From: Thermodesulfobacterium thermophilum DSM 1276
GTDB lineage: Bacteria; Desulfobacterota; Thermodesulfobacteria; Thermodesulfobacteriales; Thermodesulfobacteriaceae
Assembly (NCBI RefSeq): GCF_000421605.1
Contig: NZ_ATXI01000011.1
Span: 1-63,300 of the forward strand
Reading direction: 5' to 3'
Length of the DNA: 63,300 nucleotides
The stretch's first letter is position 1. Every line of letters starts with the position of its first letter. Shown piece by piece: positions 32,205-43,374 of the stretch. A program made the position numbers and the translations under genes. Below the pieces are notes generated by a model. That model did not search any database. It saw nothing but the letters and a program-made list of their open reading frames with translations, and was not told the DNA's origin.

Positions 32205-33403
32205 TGGAATTAGAATATCCGGTAGATTTTAAACCTATTTTAAGGTATGTAGACGTAATACCTGCTGAGCAAGAAGGTCAACCTGTTTTTCTGCTAAGAG
32301 ACCCTTTAGGGTTTATAGACGAACTGGTGGTAGTGCCTCAGTATCTTGCTTTTTTACTTGCTTTGATGAACGGACAAAATGACTTAAGAGACCTTCAGTC
32401 TGAGGCTACCAAACAGTTTGGCCAGGTAATTCCCTTAGAAGAAATAGTTAAAATAGTCAGGTTTTTGGATGAAAAAGGACTTTTGTGGTCTAAAACCTTT
32501 GAAAAAATCAAAGAAAAGGCCTATTCCAAATGGTTTTCTTATCCTTTCAGGGCTATGGCACATGCTAATTCTGCTTATCCCTTGTCTGCGGCAGAGGCTA
32601 AGTTTTTTGTAGAAGACATCTTAAAACTTGGGTCTTCTGAGGATGGCAAACCACCTAAGGTTTTGATAGCCCCTCATATTGACATAAAAGCAGCTGCTAA
32701 GTCCTACGCAGAAAGTTATAACAGGTTTAAAATCCCACCCGGCTCGAGAGTAATTATTTTGGGGGTGGGACATCACTTAGACCTTCCTTTTTCCGTGCTT
32801 ACAAAAGACGTAGCCACCCCTTTTGGTCTGATCAAAAACGATAGAGGAGGGTTGTTTTTCTTAAGAACTTCCAAAAAATTAGAGATATTCCCAGACCATA
32901 TAGCCCACCGTTTAGAACACTCTATAGAGTTTCAAGCTCTCTTTTTACATCATATCTTGAAAGACCAGTTTATGGTTTTACCTGTGTTGGTAGGTCCTAT
33001 GCCTACTCTTTTTGAAAATCCAGAGTTGACAGAAAAGTTTTCCGAGGGATTAGCCCAGCTTATGGAGGATGAGAACACCTACTTAGTCTTAGGGATAGAT
33101 TTTTGTCATCTTGGTTTAAGATACGGAGACCCCTTTGAAGTCTCCGAAGAACATGCCAAACAAGCTTTAAAAAACGATGTAACCCTTTTAAACCTTGTTT
33201 TCAATGGGACCAAAGACGAGTTCTTAGAAAAAGCCAAACAGTCTCTACCTTTAAAGGTATGCGGTCTTTCTACTCTGTATCTTACTAAACTGATTATGGA
33301 CAAGTTAAGGGCCAAAGGTGAGTTAAAGTTATATCATCAAGAGTTTGTACCCTTTGGACAAGGCTCAGCGGTATCGGTAGCTTCTGCAGGTTATCTGGTT
33401 TAA
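32204..33403 (+). CDS. AmmeMemoRadiSam system protein B (Memo family) with N-terminal extension
   Basis: The 399-aa protein carries the Memo-like fold from about residue 140: LIAPHIDIKAAAKSYAESYN, IILGVGHHLDLPFSVLTKD, HRLEHSIEFQALFLHHIL, VLPVLVGPM, LGIDFCHLGLRYGD and FVPFGQGSAVSVASAGYL. The conserved His and Asp residues of Memo (metal-binding in some members) are present. Residues 1-130 form an extra domain (ELVVVPQYLAFLLALMNGQN) that resembles PqqD/RRE-type winged helices and does not belong to the Memo fold. The A (AMMECR1) and radical SAM partners are not in this window. Start ATG at 32204 overlaps the ParB-like stop. Confidence 0.8.
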   Translation: MELEYPVDFKPILRYVDVIPAEQEGQPVFLLRDPLGFIDELVVVPQYLAFLLALMNGQNDLRDLQSEATKQFGQVIPLEEIVKIVRFLDEKGLLWSKTFEKIKEKAYSKWFSYPFRAMAHANSAYPLSAAEAKFFVEDILKLGSSEDGKPPKVLIAPHIDIKAAAKSYAESYNRFKIPPGSRVIILGVGHHLDLPFSVLTKDVATPFGLIKNDRGGLFFLRTSKKLEIFPDHIAHRLEHSIEFQALFLHHILKDQFMVLPVLVGPMPTLFENPELTEKFSEGLAQLMEDENTYLVLGIDFCHLGLRYGDPFEVSEEHAKQALKNDVTLLNLVFNGTKDEFLEKAKQSLPLKVCGLSTLYLTKLIMDKLRAKGELKLYHQEFVPFGQGSAVSVASAGYLV

Positions 33404-33410
33404 CGGGTAG

Positions 33411-34031
33411 TTAAACTTCTAACTGCTTAAAAAGATTGCTTATTTTGGTAGAATCCTTGATTCCAGGAGAAACTTCTACTCCAGATGAGAGGTCGATACC
33501 ATAGGGACCTATGGTTGAAATAGCTTGTTTTACATTTTCTGGAGTTAGCCCTCCTGCTAAAAAGACTTTATAGCCATGGTCTACCAACACCTTGGCTAAA
33601 CTCCAGTTAAAGGTTTTTCCTGTGCCCCCTGGTACACCCTTTACAAACGTATCCGTAAGGATCGCATAAGCCTTTTCCCAGGGGGCAACAAGGTCTAACT
33701 CTACCTTATCTTTAATTCTAAAAGCCTTGATAACACGGGAAAGACCAATTTTTTTAGCAAACTCAACGGTTTCTTCCCCGTGAAGTTGAATTAAATCAAT
33801 ACCTGTGTCTAAAACTGCCTTTACTTCTTCATAGGTTGGGTTAACCAATACTGCAACCTTTTGAATACCTTCTCTTACATAACCTAAGAGATGTTTCAGA
33901 TTTTCTCCCACATACCTTGGAGATCGAGGGTATAACACAAAACCTAAATAATCTACAGGAAATCGGTTTAAAAACAGCAGATCTTCTTTACGGGTCAAGC
34001 CACAGATTTTTATCTTGGTTTTTAAGCCCAT
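33411..34031 (-). CDS. trpF: Phosphoribosylanthranilate isomerase TrpF
   Basis: The 206-aa TIM-barrel protein catalyses the Amadori rearrangement in tryptophan synthesis. Visible: IKICGLTRKEDLLF with the catalytic Cys, DYLGFVLYPRSPRYV, DLIQLHGEE, LTDTF, PGGTGKTFNW, LAGGLTPENV and DLSSGVEVSPGIKD, where Asp is catalytic. No other trp gene is near. It is the last gene of a minus-strand run and ends 7 bases from the convergent Memo gene, with no terminator between. Confidence 0.95.
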   Translation of the reverse strand: MGLKTKIKICGLTRKEDLLFLNRFPVDYLGFVLYPRSPRYVGENLKHLLGYVREGIQKVAVLVNPTYEEVKAVLDTGIDLIQLHGEETVEFAKKIGLSRVIKAFRIKDKVELDLVAPWEKAYAILTDTFVKGVPGGTGKTFNWSLAKVLVDHGYKVFLAGGLTPENVKQAISTIGPYGIDLSSGVEVSPGIKDSTKISNLFKQLEV

Positions 34032-34038
34032 TAGAGGT

Positions 34039-34593
34039 TTATTTTACAGGGGGCCTATCAAAATAGATGTTTTTTCCCTTTACACTTAAGGGTATTCCCA
34101 TGATTACGTTGCCTTTTATCAAGTTTAACCGTTTGGCTGCAACTCCTATGGTATACATTATCCTGTTGTCCACACAAAGGTCTTTAGCTTTAGCTACAGC
34201 AGACCCTAAGGCAATGCCCATGTCTAAAAGTTTTATTCCACATACAGGTCCGTCAAAATCAAGTGAGCTTTTTTCCTGTTTTAGCAGCTCTTCACACCTA
34301 AAACCACATATACCACAATCTAACCCTAAGGGTTTGTTAAAATTAAGGGAAATAAGGATAACTGCATCAGAATTTCTGACGTTATCTGCATCTCTCTTAA
34401 AAAATTTAAAAGCTGCGCCCTTTTCTTCAGCGATTTTTTCCATCTCTTGAGCAAGACTTTCCTTTTCTTCAGGATCGGTAATCAAACCAAAAACCAAATC
34501 GTCTACCCCTTTGGCTTTAGGAGCAGTCCTTGCTGCAACTAATATTTGTTTAGCTAACTCCTCTACAATTTCCAATTCTGGATTGACCTTCAT
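34039..34593 (-). CDS. DUF2148 ferredoxin-like domain protein
   Basis: The product is 184 residues, started at the ATG at 34593 because ggggggt lies 6 bases upstream; a longer frame to 34632 overlaps ribE. Visible: AARTAPKAKGVDDLVF, SDAVILISLNFNKPLGLDCG with CGICGFRC, then PVCGIKLLDMGIALGSAV and VDNRIMYTIGVAA. The cysteine pattern (C-x2-C-x3-C plus a later C) suggests an Fe-S cluster. The family is widespread in anaerobes; the function is unknown. It is flanked by trpF and ribE on the same strand with short gaps. Confidence 0.85.
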   Translation of the reverse strand: MKVNPELEIVEELAKQILVAARTAPKAKGVDDLVFGLITDPEEKESLAQEMEKIAEEKGAAFKFFKRDADNVRNSDAVILISLNFNKPLGLDCGICGFRCEELLKQEKSSLDFDGPVCGIKLLDMGIALGSAVAKAKDLCVDNRIMYTIGVAAKRLNLIKGNVIMGIPLSVKGKNIYFDRPPVK

Positions 34594-34618
34594 AGCTACC
34601 CCCCTTATAGGATGATGG

Positions 34619-35272
34619 TTATAAAAACCCATGTTGTTTTAGAAATTCTAACGAAAGCTGCGATTTTTTTTCTTGCTGGTTTAGGTAAGGAGAAAGCCAT
34701 TTATGTACCATCTTGGCTATCATGTCTATTTCTATGTTGACTAAATCTCCAGGCTTCAGGTATTTCAAGGTGGTTACCTGGTAGGTATGAGGGATGATCA
34801 TAAGTTCAAAGGAGTTTTCTTTTACCTTGTTTATGGTAAGACTTATTCCATCTACGGCAATCGATCCTTTTTCAACTAAGTAAACTGCTAAAGCCTCAGG
34901 TATTTCGATTAAAATTTGATAAAAATCACCTAAAGGATTGATGTTTAATACCTTCCCTATTCCGTCTATGTGCCCAGAAACAAGGTGTCCTCCTAACCTG
35001 TCGCCTACTTTTAAGGCTCTCTCAAGGTTGACCCAATCACCCTGTTTTTTGTATTTAAAGGTGGTCCTGTTTAGAGTTTCTGGAGAAATATGGGCTTTAA
35101 AGGTTTTGGGTTTTACCTCTATAGCCGTTAAACAAACACCGTTTACTGCAATACTATCGCCGATTTTAGTGTCTTCTAAAGCAAAAGAGGGTTGAATTTC
35201 TATGGTTAACCCTCCCTTCTCAGGGAGAAGGGAGGTAATCCTACCTTCTCCTTCTATAAGTCCTGTAAACAA
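34619..35272 (-). CDS. ribE: Riboflavin synthase, alpha subunit
   Basis: The 217-aa enzyme joins two lumazines into riboflavin. Two lumazine-binding repeats are visible: MFTGLIEGEGRITSL...VNGVCLTAIEV, and LVSGHIDGIGKVLN...VDGISLTINKV, with the conserved N-terminal MFTG. It ends in the leader of the DUF2148 gene and starts 3 bases after the ahcY stop, so the minus-strand genes metK-ahcY-ribE-DUF2148-trpF are probably one unit. The other rib genes are not in the window. Confidence 0.95.
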   Translation of the reverse strand: MFTGLIEGEGRITSLLPEKGGLTIEIQPSFALEDTKIGDSIAVNGVCLTAIEVKPKTFKAHISPETLNRTTFKYKKQGDWVNLERALKVGDRLGGHLVSGHIDGIGKVLNINPLGDFYQILIEIPEALAVYLVEKGSIAVDGISLTINKVKENSFELMIIPHTYQVTTLKYLKPGDLVNIEIDMIAKMVHKWLSPYLNQQEKKSQLSLEFLKQHGFL

Positions 35273-35275
35273 GCC

Positions 35276-37722
<2,447 letters not shown>

Positions 37723-37816
37723 GGGATTACCTCCTGCTTAGATTGTTAACTTTTAACGAAAATTTACTATAACTTTAAAATAAAGCAATAATAGGGAAAA
37801 TTTTTTTTGATTTTTA

Positions 37817-37844
37817 TTGAAAAATGCTAAAAAACTTCTAAAAT
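37817..37844 (+). promoter_or_regulatory. Promoter for alaS
   Basis: TTGAAA (37817-37822) and TAAAAT (37839-37844), 16 bases apart, lie 50 bases before the alaS start in the divergent metK/alaS gap. The elements are close to the sigma-70 consensus. A matching minus-strand promoter for metK is less clear. Confidence 0.5.
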
Positions 37845-37893
37845 AGAACCTTTAAAGATGAAAAGGGTTTAAAAGTTCAGATGAGGTGATAAG

Positions 37894-40488
37894 ATGAAAG
37901 GGTCTGAGATCAGACAAAGGTTTTTGCAATTTTTTAAAGAGAGAGGTCATGAGGTTGTTCCCAGCTCTCCTTTGATCCCAGCAGATGACCCAACCCTTCT
38001 TTTTACCAACGCAGGGATGGTTCAGTTTAAAAAGGTCTTCTTAGGAGAAGAAACCAGGCCTTATAAAAGGGCTACCTCTTGTCAAAAATGTATGAGGGCA
38101 GGAGGTAAGCATAACGACCTTGAAAACGTAGGGTATACCGCAAGGCACCATACCTTTTTTGAAATGCTTGGTAATTTTTCCTTTGGGGATTATTTTAAAG
38201 AAGAAGCCATTTCTTATGCCTGGGAATTTATTACTCAGGTTTTAGGATTGCCTAAGGAAAGAATCTATGTAACTGTATACAAAGACGATGACGAAGCCGC
38301 CCGATTATGGAAAAAGATAGCAGGGCTTTCTGAAGAAAGAATCGTAAGACTTGGAGAAAAAGATAACTTCTGGATGATGGGAGATACAGGGCCTTGTGGC
38401 CCCTGTTCAGAAATTATTTTTGACCAAGGAGAGAGTTTTGGTTGTCAGTCTCCTCAGTGTGGCCCTGGTTGTGATTGCGATCGTTTTCTCGAAATTTGGA
38501 ACCTGGTTTTTATGCAATACGAAAGAAATAAAAAGGGAGAACTAAAACCTCTTCCTAAAGGCTGCATCGATACAGGTATGGGACTTGAAAGAATAACCGC
38601 CGTTCTTCAAGAGGTCCCTTCTAACTACGATACCGACCTTTTTAAAGGAATTATGGATAAAATTTCAGAGATTACCGGTAAAGCCTTTAAAGAGAATAAA
38701 GAAACTGAAGTGGCTTTTAAGGTCATTGCAGACCACATCCGGGCTGCTACCTTTCTTTTGGCTGAAGGGATAGTTCCTTCTAACGAAGGAAGAGGCTATG
38801 TATTGAGAAGGATCATTCGTAGGGCTGAAAGGTTTGGACGTCTTTTAGGTTTAAAAGACCCTTTCCTATACCAGATTGTCCCCTCTGTGGTGGCAGAATA
38901 TAAAGAGGTGTATCCTGAAGTTTTACAAGGTCAGGAATTTGCTGAAAAGGTAATCAGGGTTGAAGAAGAAAAATTTTTAGAAACCCTTGAGACAGGGCTT
39001 AACATCCTTGAAAAGGAAGTCGCTCAACTTAAAGAAAAAGGTGTCAATCTCATACCAGGCGATTTAATTTTTAAGTTGTATGATACCTATGGTTTTCCCT
39101 ATGACTTGGTAAGGGACTATGCGATCGGGATGGGTTTTACCTTAGATACTGAGGGTTTTGAAAAATTAAGAGAAAAGGCAAGAGAAGAAAGCAGAAAGAC
39201 CTGGAAAGGTACCTTAGAAAAATTGCCTGAGTTTATAAAAGAAAAGGCCAAAGAAGGCATACAAACCTTTTTTGTAGGTTACGATACGTTAGAAGCTTCA
39301 GCTAAGATATTAGGTTTAGAAAAAGAAAACGGGATTTACTATTTGATTACCAACGTTACTCCTTTTTATCCAGAAGGCGGTGGTCAAGTTTATGACCAAG
39401 GATGGATATTTGGTAAAGAGGGTAAAGCTCAAGTTTTAGAAGTATATAAGGTAGGAGACCTTATCTACCATAAAGTAAAACTAATCGAAGGGATACTTAA
39501 ACCAAACGAAGAAGTTCAGTTAAAAGTAGACGTAGAAAGAAGAGCCCATATCGCTAAGCATCATACCGCTACCCATCTTTTACATGCAGCGTTAAGAAGG
39601 GTTTTAGGTCCCCATGTAAGGCAAGCTGGTTCGTTGGTAGAAGAGGAACGCTTGCGTTTTGACTTTACCCATTTTTCTGGTTTGACCCAAGAGGAAATAG
39701 ACCATATAGAAGAACTTGTCAACCGTTGGGTGTTAGAGAACTATCCCTTAGAGTTTGCATGGGTTAACAGAGAAGAAGCAGAAGCTATGGGAGCAATCGC
39801 CCTTTTTGAAGAAAAATACCAGGATGTGGTTAGGGTGGTTAAAATCGGTGATGTTTCTATCGAACTTTGTGGTGGTACTCATGTAAAGAGCACAGGAGAG
39901 ATAGGTTTAGTAAAAATTGTTTCAGAAAGTAGCGTAGCTTCAGGTATAAGAAGAATAGAAGCTGTAGCTGGTATGAAGGCCTATCAATGGATAAAAAATC
40001 AAGAAAGACGTCTGATGAATCTTGCTCAGCTTCTTAAGACTTCTCCTAAGGAATTAGAGAAAAAAGTAGAAGCCTTACTTACACTTTTAGAAGAAAAAGA
40101 AAAGGAGCTTAAACGTCTAAAGAGTTTTGATTTGAAACAAGATTTAGAACAAAAACTTTCCGAGGTAGAAGAGGTAGGAGGTATAAAAGTATTGGTTTCC
40201 TCTTTTAAAACCGAAAAAATGGAAGACTTAAGGGAAATAGGGGATTGGTTTAAGAATAAGTTAGGTTCTTGTGTGATTTTCCTGATAGGAGAAAAGGAAA
40301 AGGGTAGTTTAGCCTTGTGTATGGTTACCAAAGACTTGGGGGATAAACATCCTGCATCTAAGTTTTTTAGAGCCTTGCAACCTCTGGGGCTTAAAGGAGG
40401 AGGAAAAGAACTTTTGGCCCAAGGAAGTTTTTCTGAAAAACCAGAGGTTAGTAAAATTAAAGAAGAGATAAAAAAGGTTTTGGTTTGA
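37894..40488 (+). CDS. alaS: Alanyl-tRNA synthetase
   Basis: The 864-aa enzyme charges tRNA-Ala. Visible: RFLQFFKERGHEVVPSSPL, FTNAGMVQFKKVFLG, ARHHTFFEMLGNFSFGDYF, MGDTGPCGPCSEI, GMGLERITAVLQ, the editing-domain metal site HTATHLLHAALR and CGGTHVKSTGEIG, and a C-terminal coiled coil (about 715-760) followed by the C-Ala domain (KLGSCVIFLIGEKEKG). A short zinc-like cysteine insert (CQSPQCGPGCDCD, about 188-200) occurs in the catalytic part. It starts the plus-strand operon alaS-unknown-nth-lgt. Confidence 0.97.
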   Translation: MKGSEIRQRFLQFFKERGHEVVPSSPLIPADDPTLLFTNAGMVQFKKVFLGEETRPYKRATSCQKCMRAGGKHNDLENVGYTARHHTFFEMLGNFSFGDYFKEEAISYAWEFITQVLGLPKERIYVTVYKDDDEAARLWKKIAGLSEERIVRLGEKDNFWMMGDTGPCGPCSEIIFDQGESFGCQSPQCGPGCDCDRFLEIWNLVFMQYERNKKGELKPLPKGCIDTGMGLERITAVLQEVPSNYDTDLFKGIMDKISEITGKAFKENKETEVAFKVIADHIRAATFLLAEGIVPSNEGRGYVLRRIIRRAERFGRLLGLKDPFLYQIVPSVVAEYKEVYPEVLQGQEFAEKVIRVEEEKFLETLETGLNILEKEVAQLKEKGVNLIPGDLIFKLYDTYGFPYDLVRDYAIGMGFTLDTEGFEKLREKAREESRKTWKGTLEKLPEFIKEKAKEGIQTFFVGYDTLEASAKILGLEKENGIYYLITNVTPFYPEGGGQVYDQGWIFGKEGKAQVLEVYKVGDLIYHKVKLIEGILKPNEEVQLKVDVERRAHIAKHHTATHLLHAALRRVLGPHVRQAGSLVEEERLRFDFTHFSGLTQEEIDHIEELVNRWVLENYPLEFAWVNREEAEAMGAIALFEEKYQDVVRVVKIGDVSIELCGGTHVKSTGEIGLVKIVSESSVASGIRRIEAVAGMKAYQWIKNQERRLMNLAQLLKTSPKELEKKVEALLTLLEEKEKELKRLKSFDLKQDLEQKLSEVEEVGGIKVLVSSFKTEKMEDLREIGDWFKNKLGSCVIFLIGEKEKGSLALCMVTKDLGDKHPASKFFRALQPLGLKGGGKELLAQGSFSEKPEVSKIKEEIKKVLV

Positions 40489-40491
40489 AAG

Positions 40492-41169
40492 ATGAAGTTT
40501 TATACCTTAGAATGGATAAAAGAGCTGTTTAAAGAGTTTTTAAATAGCGAAAATAGTTTTTTTATCGAAGAAAAAGGGGTAGGCTTTGAGCCAAAATTCT
40601 TTTTTTGGGCGTTACTTCATATTTACAAAAAACAAAATCTACCAGAAATATTTAAGGCCTTAAAGGTTGATTTAGAAGAGTTAGAAGCTCTTTTTAATCG
40701 GCAAGAATTTGATTTTATGTTCTTGGTAGACCTTTTACGTAAAGAGTTTTCCTTTTGGTTTCGGGAGGTTTTACTGCATAAAGATTTTCAATCACCGGAC
40801 CTTTTAAGAGTAGCTTGGGAGTTTTTAATGCTTGAAGAGCAACTTAGAAAACAAATCCAGATACCCCTTCTTGACCGTTTGAAAAAGCTTATTCTTGATG
40901 CAGAAGAGATCATAGAAAAAGGTTCCTTCTCAGAAACTACTTTTAATGAAAGACAATTTTTGAGATTGTTAAGATTTTTTAACGCTGTAGAAACCTTAGA
41001 GAGTTCTTTAAGTGCAAGGTTGGTTGAGAGGGCAAAAGAGGTAGAGAATAAGTTAAACCTTGGTTTTAAAAGTGACATACCACCTCTTTCAGAGGAAGAA
41101 AAAAAGGTATTTTATCAAAACCTTATGCAAGGGCTTAAACAAATAGGAGGTTCTTTGGATGGAGGTTAA
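40492..41169 (+). CDS. Hypothetical helical protein between alaS and nth
   Basis: The 225-aa product starts 3 bases after alaS and overlaps nth by 11 bases. It is mostly predicted helix, rich in Leu, Glu, Phe and Lys (for example EEQLRKQIQIPLLDRLKKLI and ETLESSLSARLVERAKEV), with no signal peptide, membrane span or cysteine motif. I recognise no family. Tight coupling to alaS and nth shows that it is expressed with housekeeping genes, but this gives no clue to the function. Confidence 0.7.
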   Translation: MKFYTLEWIKELFKEFLNSENSFFIEEKGVGFEPKFFFWALLHIYKKQNLPEIFKALKVDLEELEALFNRQEFDFMFLVDLLRKEFSFWFREVLLHKDFQSPDLLRVAWEFLMLEEQLRKQIQIPLLDRLKKLILDAEEIIEKGSFSETTFNERQFLRLLRFFNAVETLESSLSARLVERAKEVENKLNLGFKSDIPPLSEEEKKVFYQNLMQGLKQIGGSLDGG

Positions 41170-41797
41170 ACAAAAGGTAAAACTGATAATAGAAAGGCTT
41201 AAAACTTCATATCCAGACGCTAAAATAGCCCTTAAATTTGAAAATCCTTTACAGCTTTTAATCTCTACCATACTTTCTGCACAGTGTACTGACGAGAGGG
41301 TAAACGAGGTAACGGCAAAACTTTTTCAAAAATATCGGACAGCAGAGGATTTTGCTAAAGCCTCGTTAGAGGAACTTGCAGAAGATATCAAAAGCACAGG
41401 TTTTTATCAGCAAAAGGCTAAATATATAAAAGAGGCTTGCCGAATCCTCGTAGAAAAGTATAACGGAGAAGTCCCTAAGACGATGGAGGCCCTTTTAGAA
41501 CTTCCTGGGGTTGCAAGGAAAACTGCCAACATCGTGTTGGCTAATGCTTACGGAATAGTAGAGGGCATTCCTGTTGATACTCACGTTAGAAGACTTTCTC
41601 AGAGGATTGGTTTGGTAAAATCTAATCAACCAGAAAAAATAGAAAAAGAGCTGATGGAAATAGTCCCTAAGGATGAGTGGTTTGTCTTTCCTCATCTTTT
41701 GCAAGCTCATGGAAGAAAGGTATGTTTAGCCAGAAAGCCTAAATGTGAAAAATGTGTGATAAAGGATCTTTGCGATGCTTATACATCCACAAATTGA
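41159..41797 (+). CDS. nth: Endonuclease III (DNA glycosylase/AP lyase)
   Basis: The 212-aa base-excision enzyme removes oxidised pyrimidines. Visible: STILSAQCTDERVNEVTAKL, helix-hairpin-helix LLELPGVARKTANIVL with the catalytic Lys, GIPVDTHVRRLSQRIGL with the catalytic Asp, and the Fe-S loop CLARKPKCEKC...LC. Start ATG at 41159 lies inside the previous gene, and the stop overlaps lgt by 23 bases. Confidence 0.97.
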   Translation: MEVKQKVKLIIERLKTSYPDAKIALKFENPLQLLISTILSAQCTDERVNEVTAKLFQKYRTAEDFAKASLEELAEDIKSTGFYQQKAKYIKEACRILVEKYNGEVPKTMEALLELPGVARKTANIVLANAYGIVEGIPVDTHVRRLSQRIGLVKSNQPEKIEKELMEIVPKDEWFVFPHLLQAHGRKVCLARKPKCEKCVIKDLCDAYTSTN

Positions 41798-42566
41798 CCC
41801 GGTAATCTTTAAAATAGGCCCTTTTGAAGCCCGTTGGTATGGATTAATGTATGTTATAAGTTTTTTCTGTGTACTTTTTCTTACAAGGTATCAATTAAAA
41901 GAAAGAAACCTTACTCATCTTTATCCCTTTTTAGAAAACCTTCTTTTTTACAGTTTTTTAGGATTAATCCTCGGTGCACGTTTAGGTTTTTGTTTTTTTT
42001 ACTATCCTGATTATTTTTTAACCCATCCATGGGAGATAATAGCTATTTGGAAAGGAGGGATGTCCTTTCACGGAGGATTGATAGGTGCGTTGGTAGTAGG
42101 GTATGGTTATGTAAAATATAAAAGGCAGTCTTTTTTATGGTGGGCTGATTTGATAGCTGTGTGTGCTCCTATAGGGCTTTTCTGGGGAAGGATCGGTAAT
42201 TTTATCAACGGAGAGATTTACGGAAAACCTACGTCCTTACCCTGGGGTATGGTTTTTCCTGAGGGAGGGTCTTTACCTCGCCATCCTGTACAGCTTTATG
42301 AGGGGTTAGTGACCGGACTTTTGTTGTTTCTTTTTCTCTGGAGTTTAAGAAAAAAAGAATGGGCTCCAGGGACAAAGTTTGCTATTTTTTTAATAAGCTA
42401 TGGGGTCTTACGGTTCTTGTTTGAGTTTTTAAGAGAACCTGCCCAGAGTTTTGACCTTATTTTTGGCTGGATGACGATGGGGCAGGTTCTTTGCTTAGGA
42501 ATGATAGCCTTTGGATTTTTACTTCTTTATTTAGTTAGGATGAGAACTTTTCAAAAGATTTTCTAA
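41775..42566 (+). CDS. lgt: Prolipoprotein diacylglyceryl transferase Lgt
   Basis: The 263-aa membrane enzyme attaches diacylglycerol to lipoprotein cysteines. Visible: FKIGPFEARWYGLMYVISFF, GGMSFHGGLIGALVVGYGYV, GRIGNFINGEIYGKPTSLPW (lgt signature) and RHPVQLYEGLVTGLLLF, with about seven membrane helices. It overlaps nth by 23 bases and the convergent tyrA-like gene by 36 bases. Confidence 0.95.
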   Translation: MLIHPQIDPVIFKIGPFEARWYGLMYVISFFCVLFLTRYQLKERNLTHLYPFLENLLFYSFLGLILGARLGFCFFYYPDYFLTHPWEIIAIWKGGMSFHGGLIGALVVGYGYVKYKRQSFLWWADLIAVCAPIGLFWGRIGNFINGEIYGKPTSLPWGMVFPEGGSLPRHPVQLYEGLVTGLLLFLFLWSLRKKEWAPGTKFAIFLISYGVLRFLFEFLREPAQSFDLIFGWMTMGQVLCLGMIAFGFLLLYLVRMRTFQKIF

Positions 42567-43349
42567 GGTTTTAGCTAAGGTTTTTACTTCTCTGAAATTA
42601 GTCTCAAAGAGATCCTGAGCCTCAGAGGAATTTAAAGCCTTGATAAACTTTTTACACTCTCTGTAAAGAAGGTTTCTAAACCTTTTCCCATAAGGGTTAT
42701 CAAGCTGTATTTTTGCATATAATTTCTCGTCTTGATAGGCTAATCTTTGCAATATTTCGAGCTGTTTTAGAAAACTTGGGGTGGCTAAAGAGACTATTTC
42801 TTCAAGGCGAAAACCTGAATGGTTTATGATGTTTCCTAACAATACCAACCAAAAGTGGTTTAATACCTGAACTAATCCCATAATCTGGTCGTGTTTTTTG
42901 GGAGAAATTTTTATTAAATTTAAACCATCTTCAGACATAACCTTGATAAACCAGTTTAAAAGATTTTTACCGCGTATCGGAAAATAGGCTATGGTTTTTC
43001 CCTTTAGCGAGGTCTCATAAGGACCAAAAAGGGGATGGGTAGCTAACACCTCAGGTTTTTTAAGTAAACTTTTCATTATTTTATAAGGCTCTAATTTAAG
43101 AGAACACACATCTAATATCCAGTGTTCTGGAGTAGTAAACTCTGCAATCTCTTCTACCACTTTCGGAAACACAGACATAGGGACAGAGATAAGGATAACT
43201 TTAGCTTCTTGCAAAAGGCTTTTGTTGTCCAGTTTAGTATCTTTGTCTGACACAAGTACTTCATATCCTTTCCCTTGAAAGAACCTTGCAAAAAATTCTC
43301 CCATCTTTCCTTTTCCACCGATGATACCTATCTTAAAGTTATCTTCCAT
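42531..43349 (-). CDS. Prephenate dehydrogenase-like protein (TyrA family)
   Basis: The 272-aa protein has the NAD(P) loop GIIGGKGKMGEFFARFFQGK, VLISVPMSVFPKVVEEIA, WILDVCSLKLEPYKIM, THPLFGPYET and HDQIMGLVQVLNHFWLVLLG, matching prephenate/arogenate dehydrogenases of the T-protein-like type without a mutase domain. The step is oxidative decarboxylation in tyrosine synthesis. The 3' end overlaps the convergent lgt gene by 36 bases, so both C-termini are encoded by the same DNA. I am sure of the family; substrate preference is unknown. Confidence 0.85.
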   Translation of the reverse strand: MEDNFKIGIIGGKGKMGEFFARFFQGKGYEVLVSDKDTKLDNKSLLQEAKVILISVPMSVFPKVVEEIAEFTTPEHWILDVCSLKLEPYKIMKSLLKKPEVLATHPLFGPYETSLKGKTIAYFPIRGKNLLNWFIKVMSEDGLNLIKISPKKHDQIMGLVQVLNHFWLVLLGNIINHSGFRLEEIVSLATPSFLKQLEILQRLAYQDEKLYAKIQLDNPYGKRFRNLLYRECKKFIKALNSSEAQDLFETNFREVKTLAKTLENLLKSSHPN

Positions 43350-43374
43350 CTTAAGCTCCTTGTTTTATTAAAAT

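Noticed and set aside
37723-37893. Possible SAM riboswitch before metK
   Set aside because: The leader is short and AT-rich and has no conserved helix or K-turn pattern and no terminator stem.
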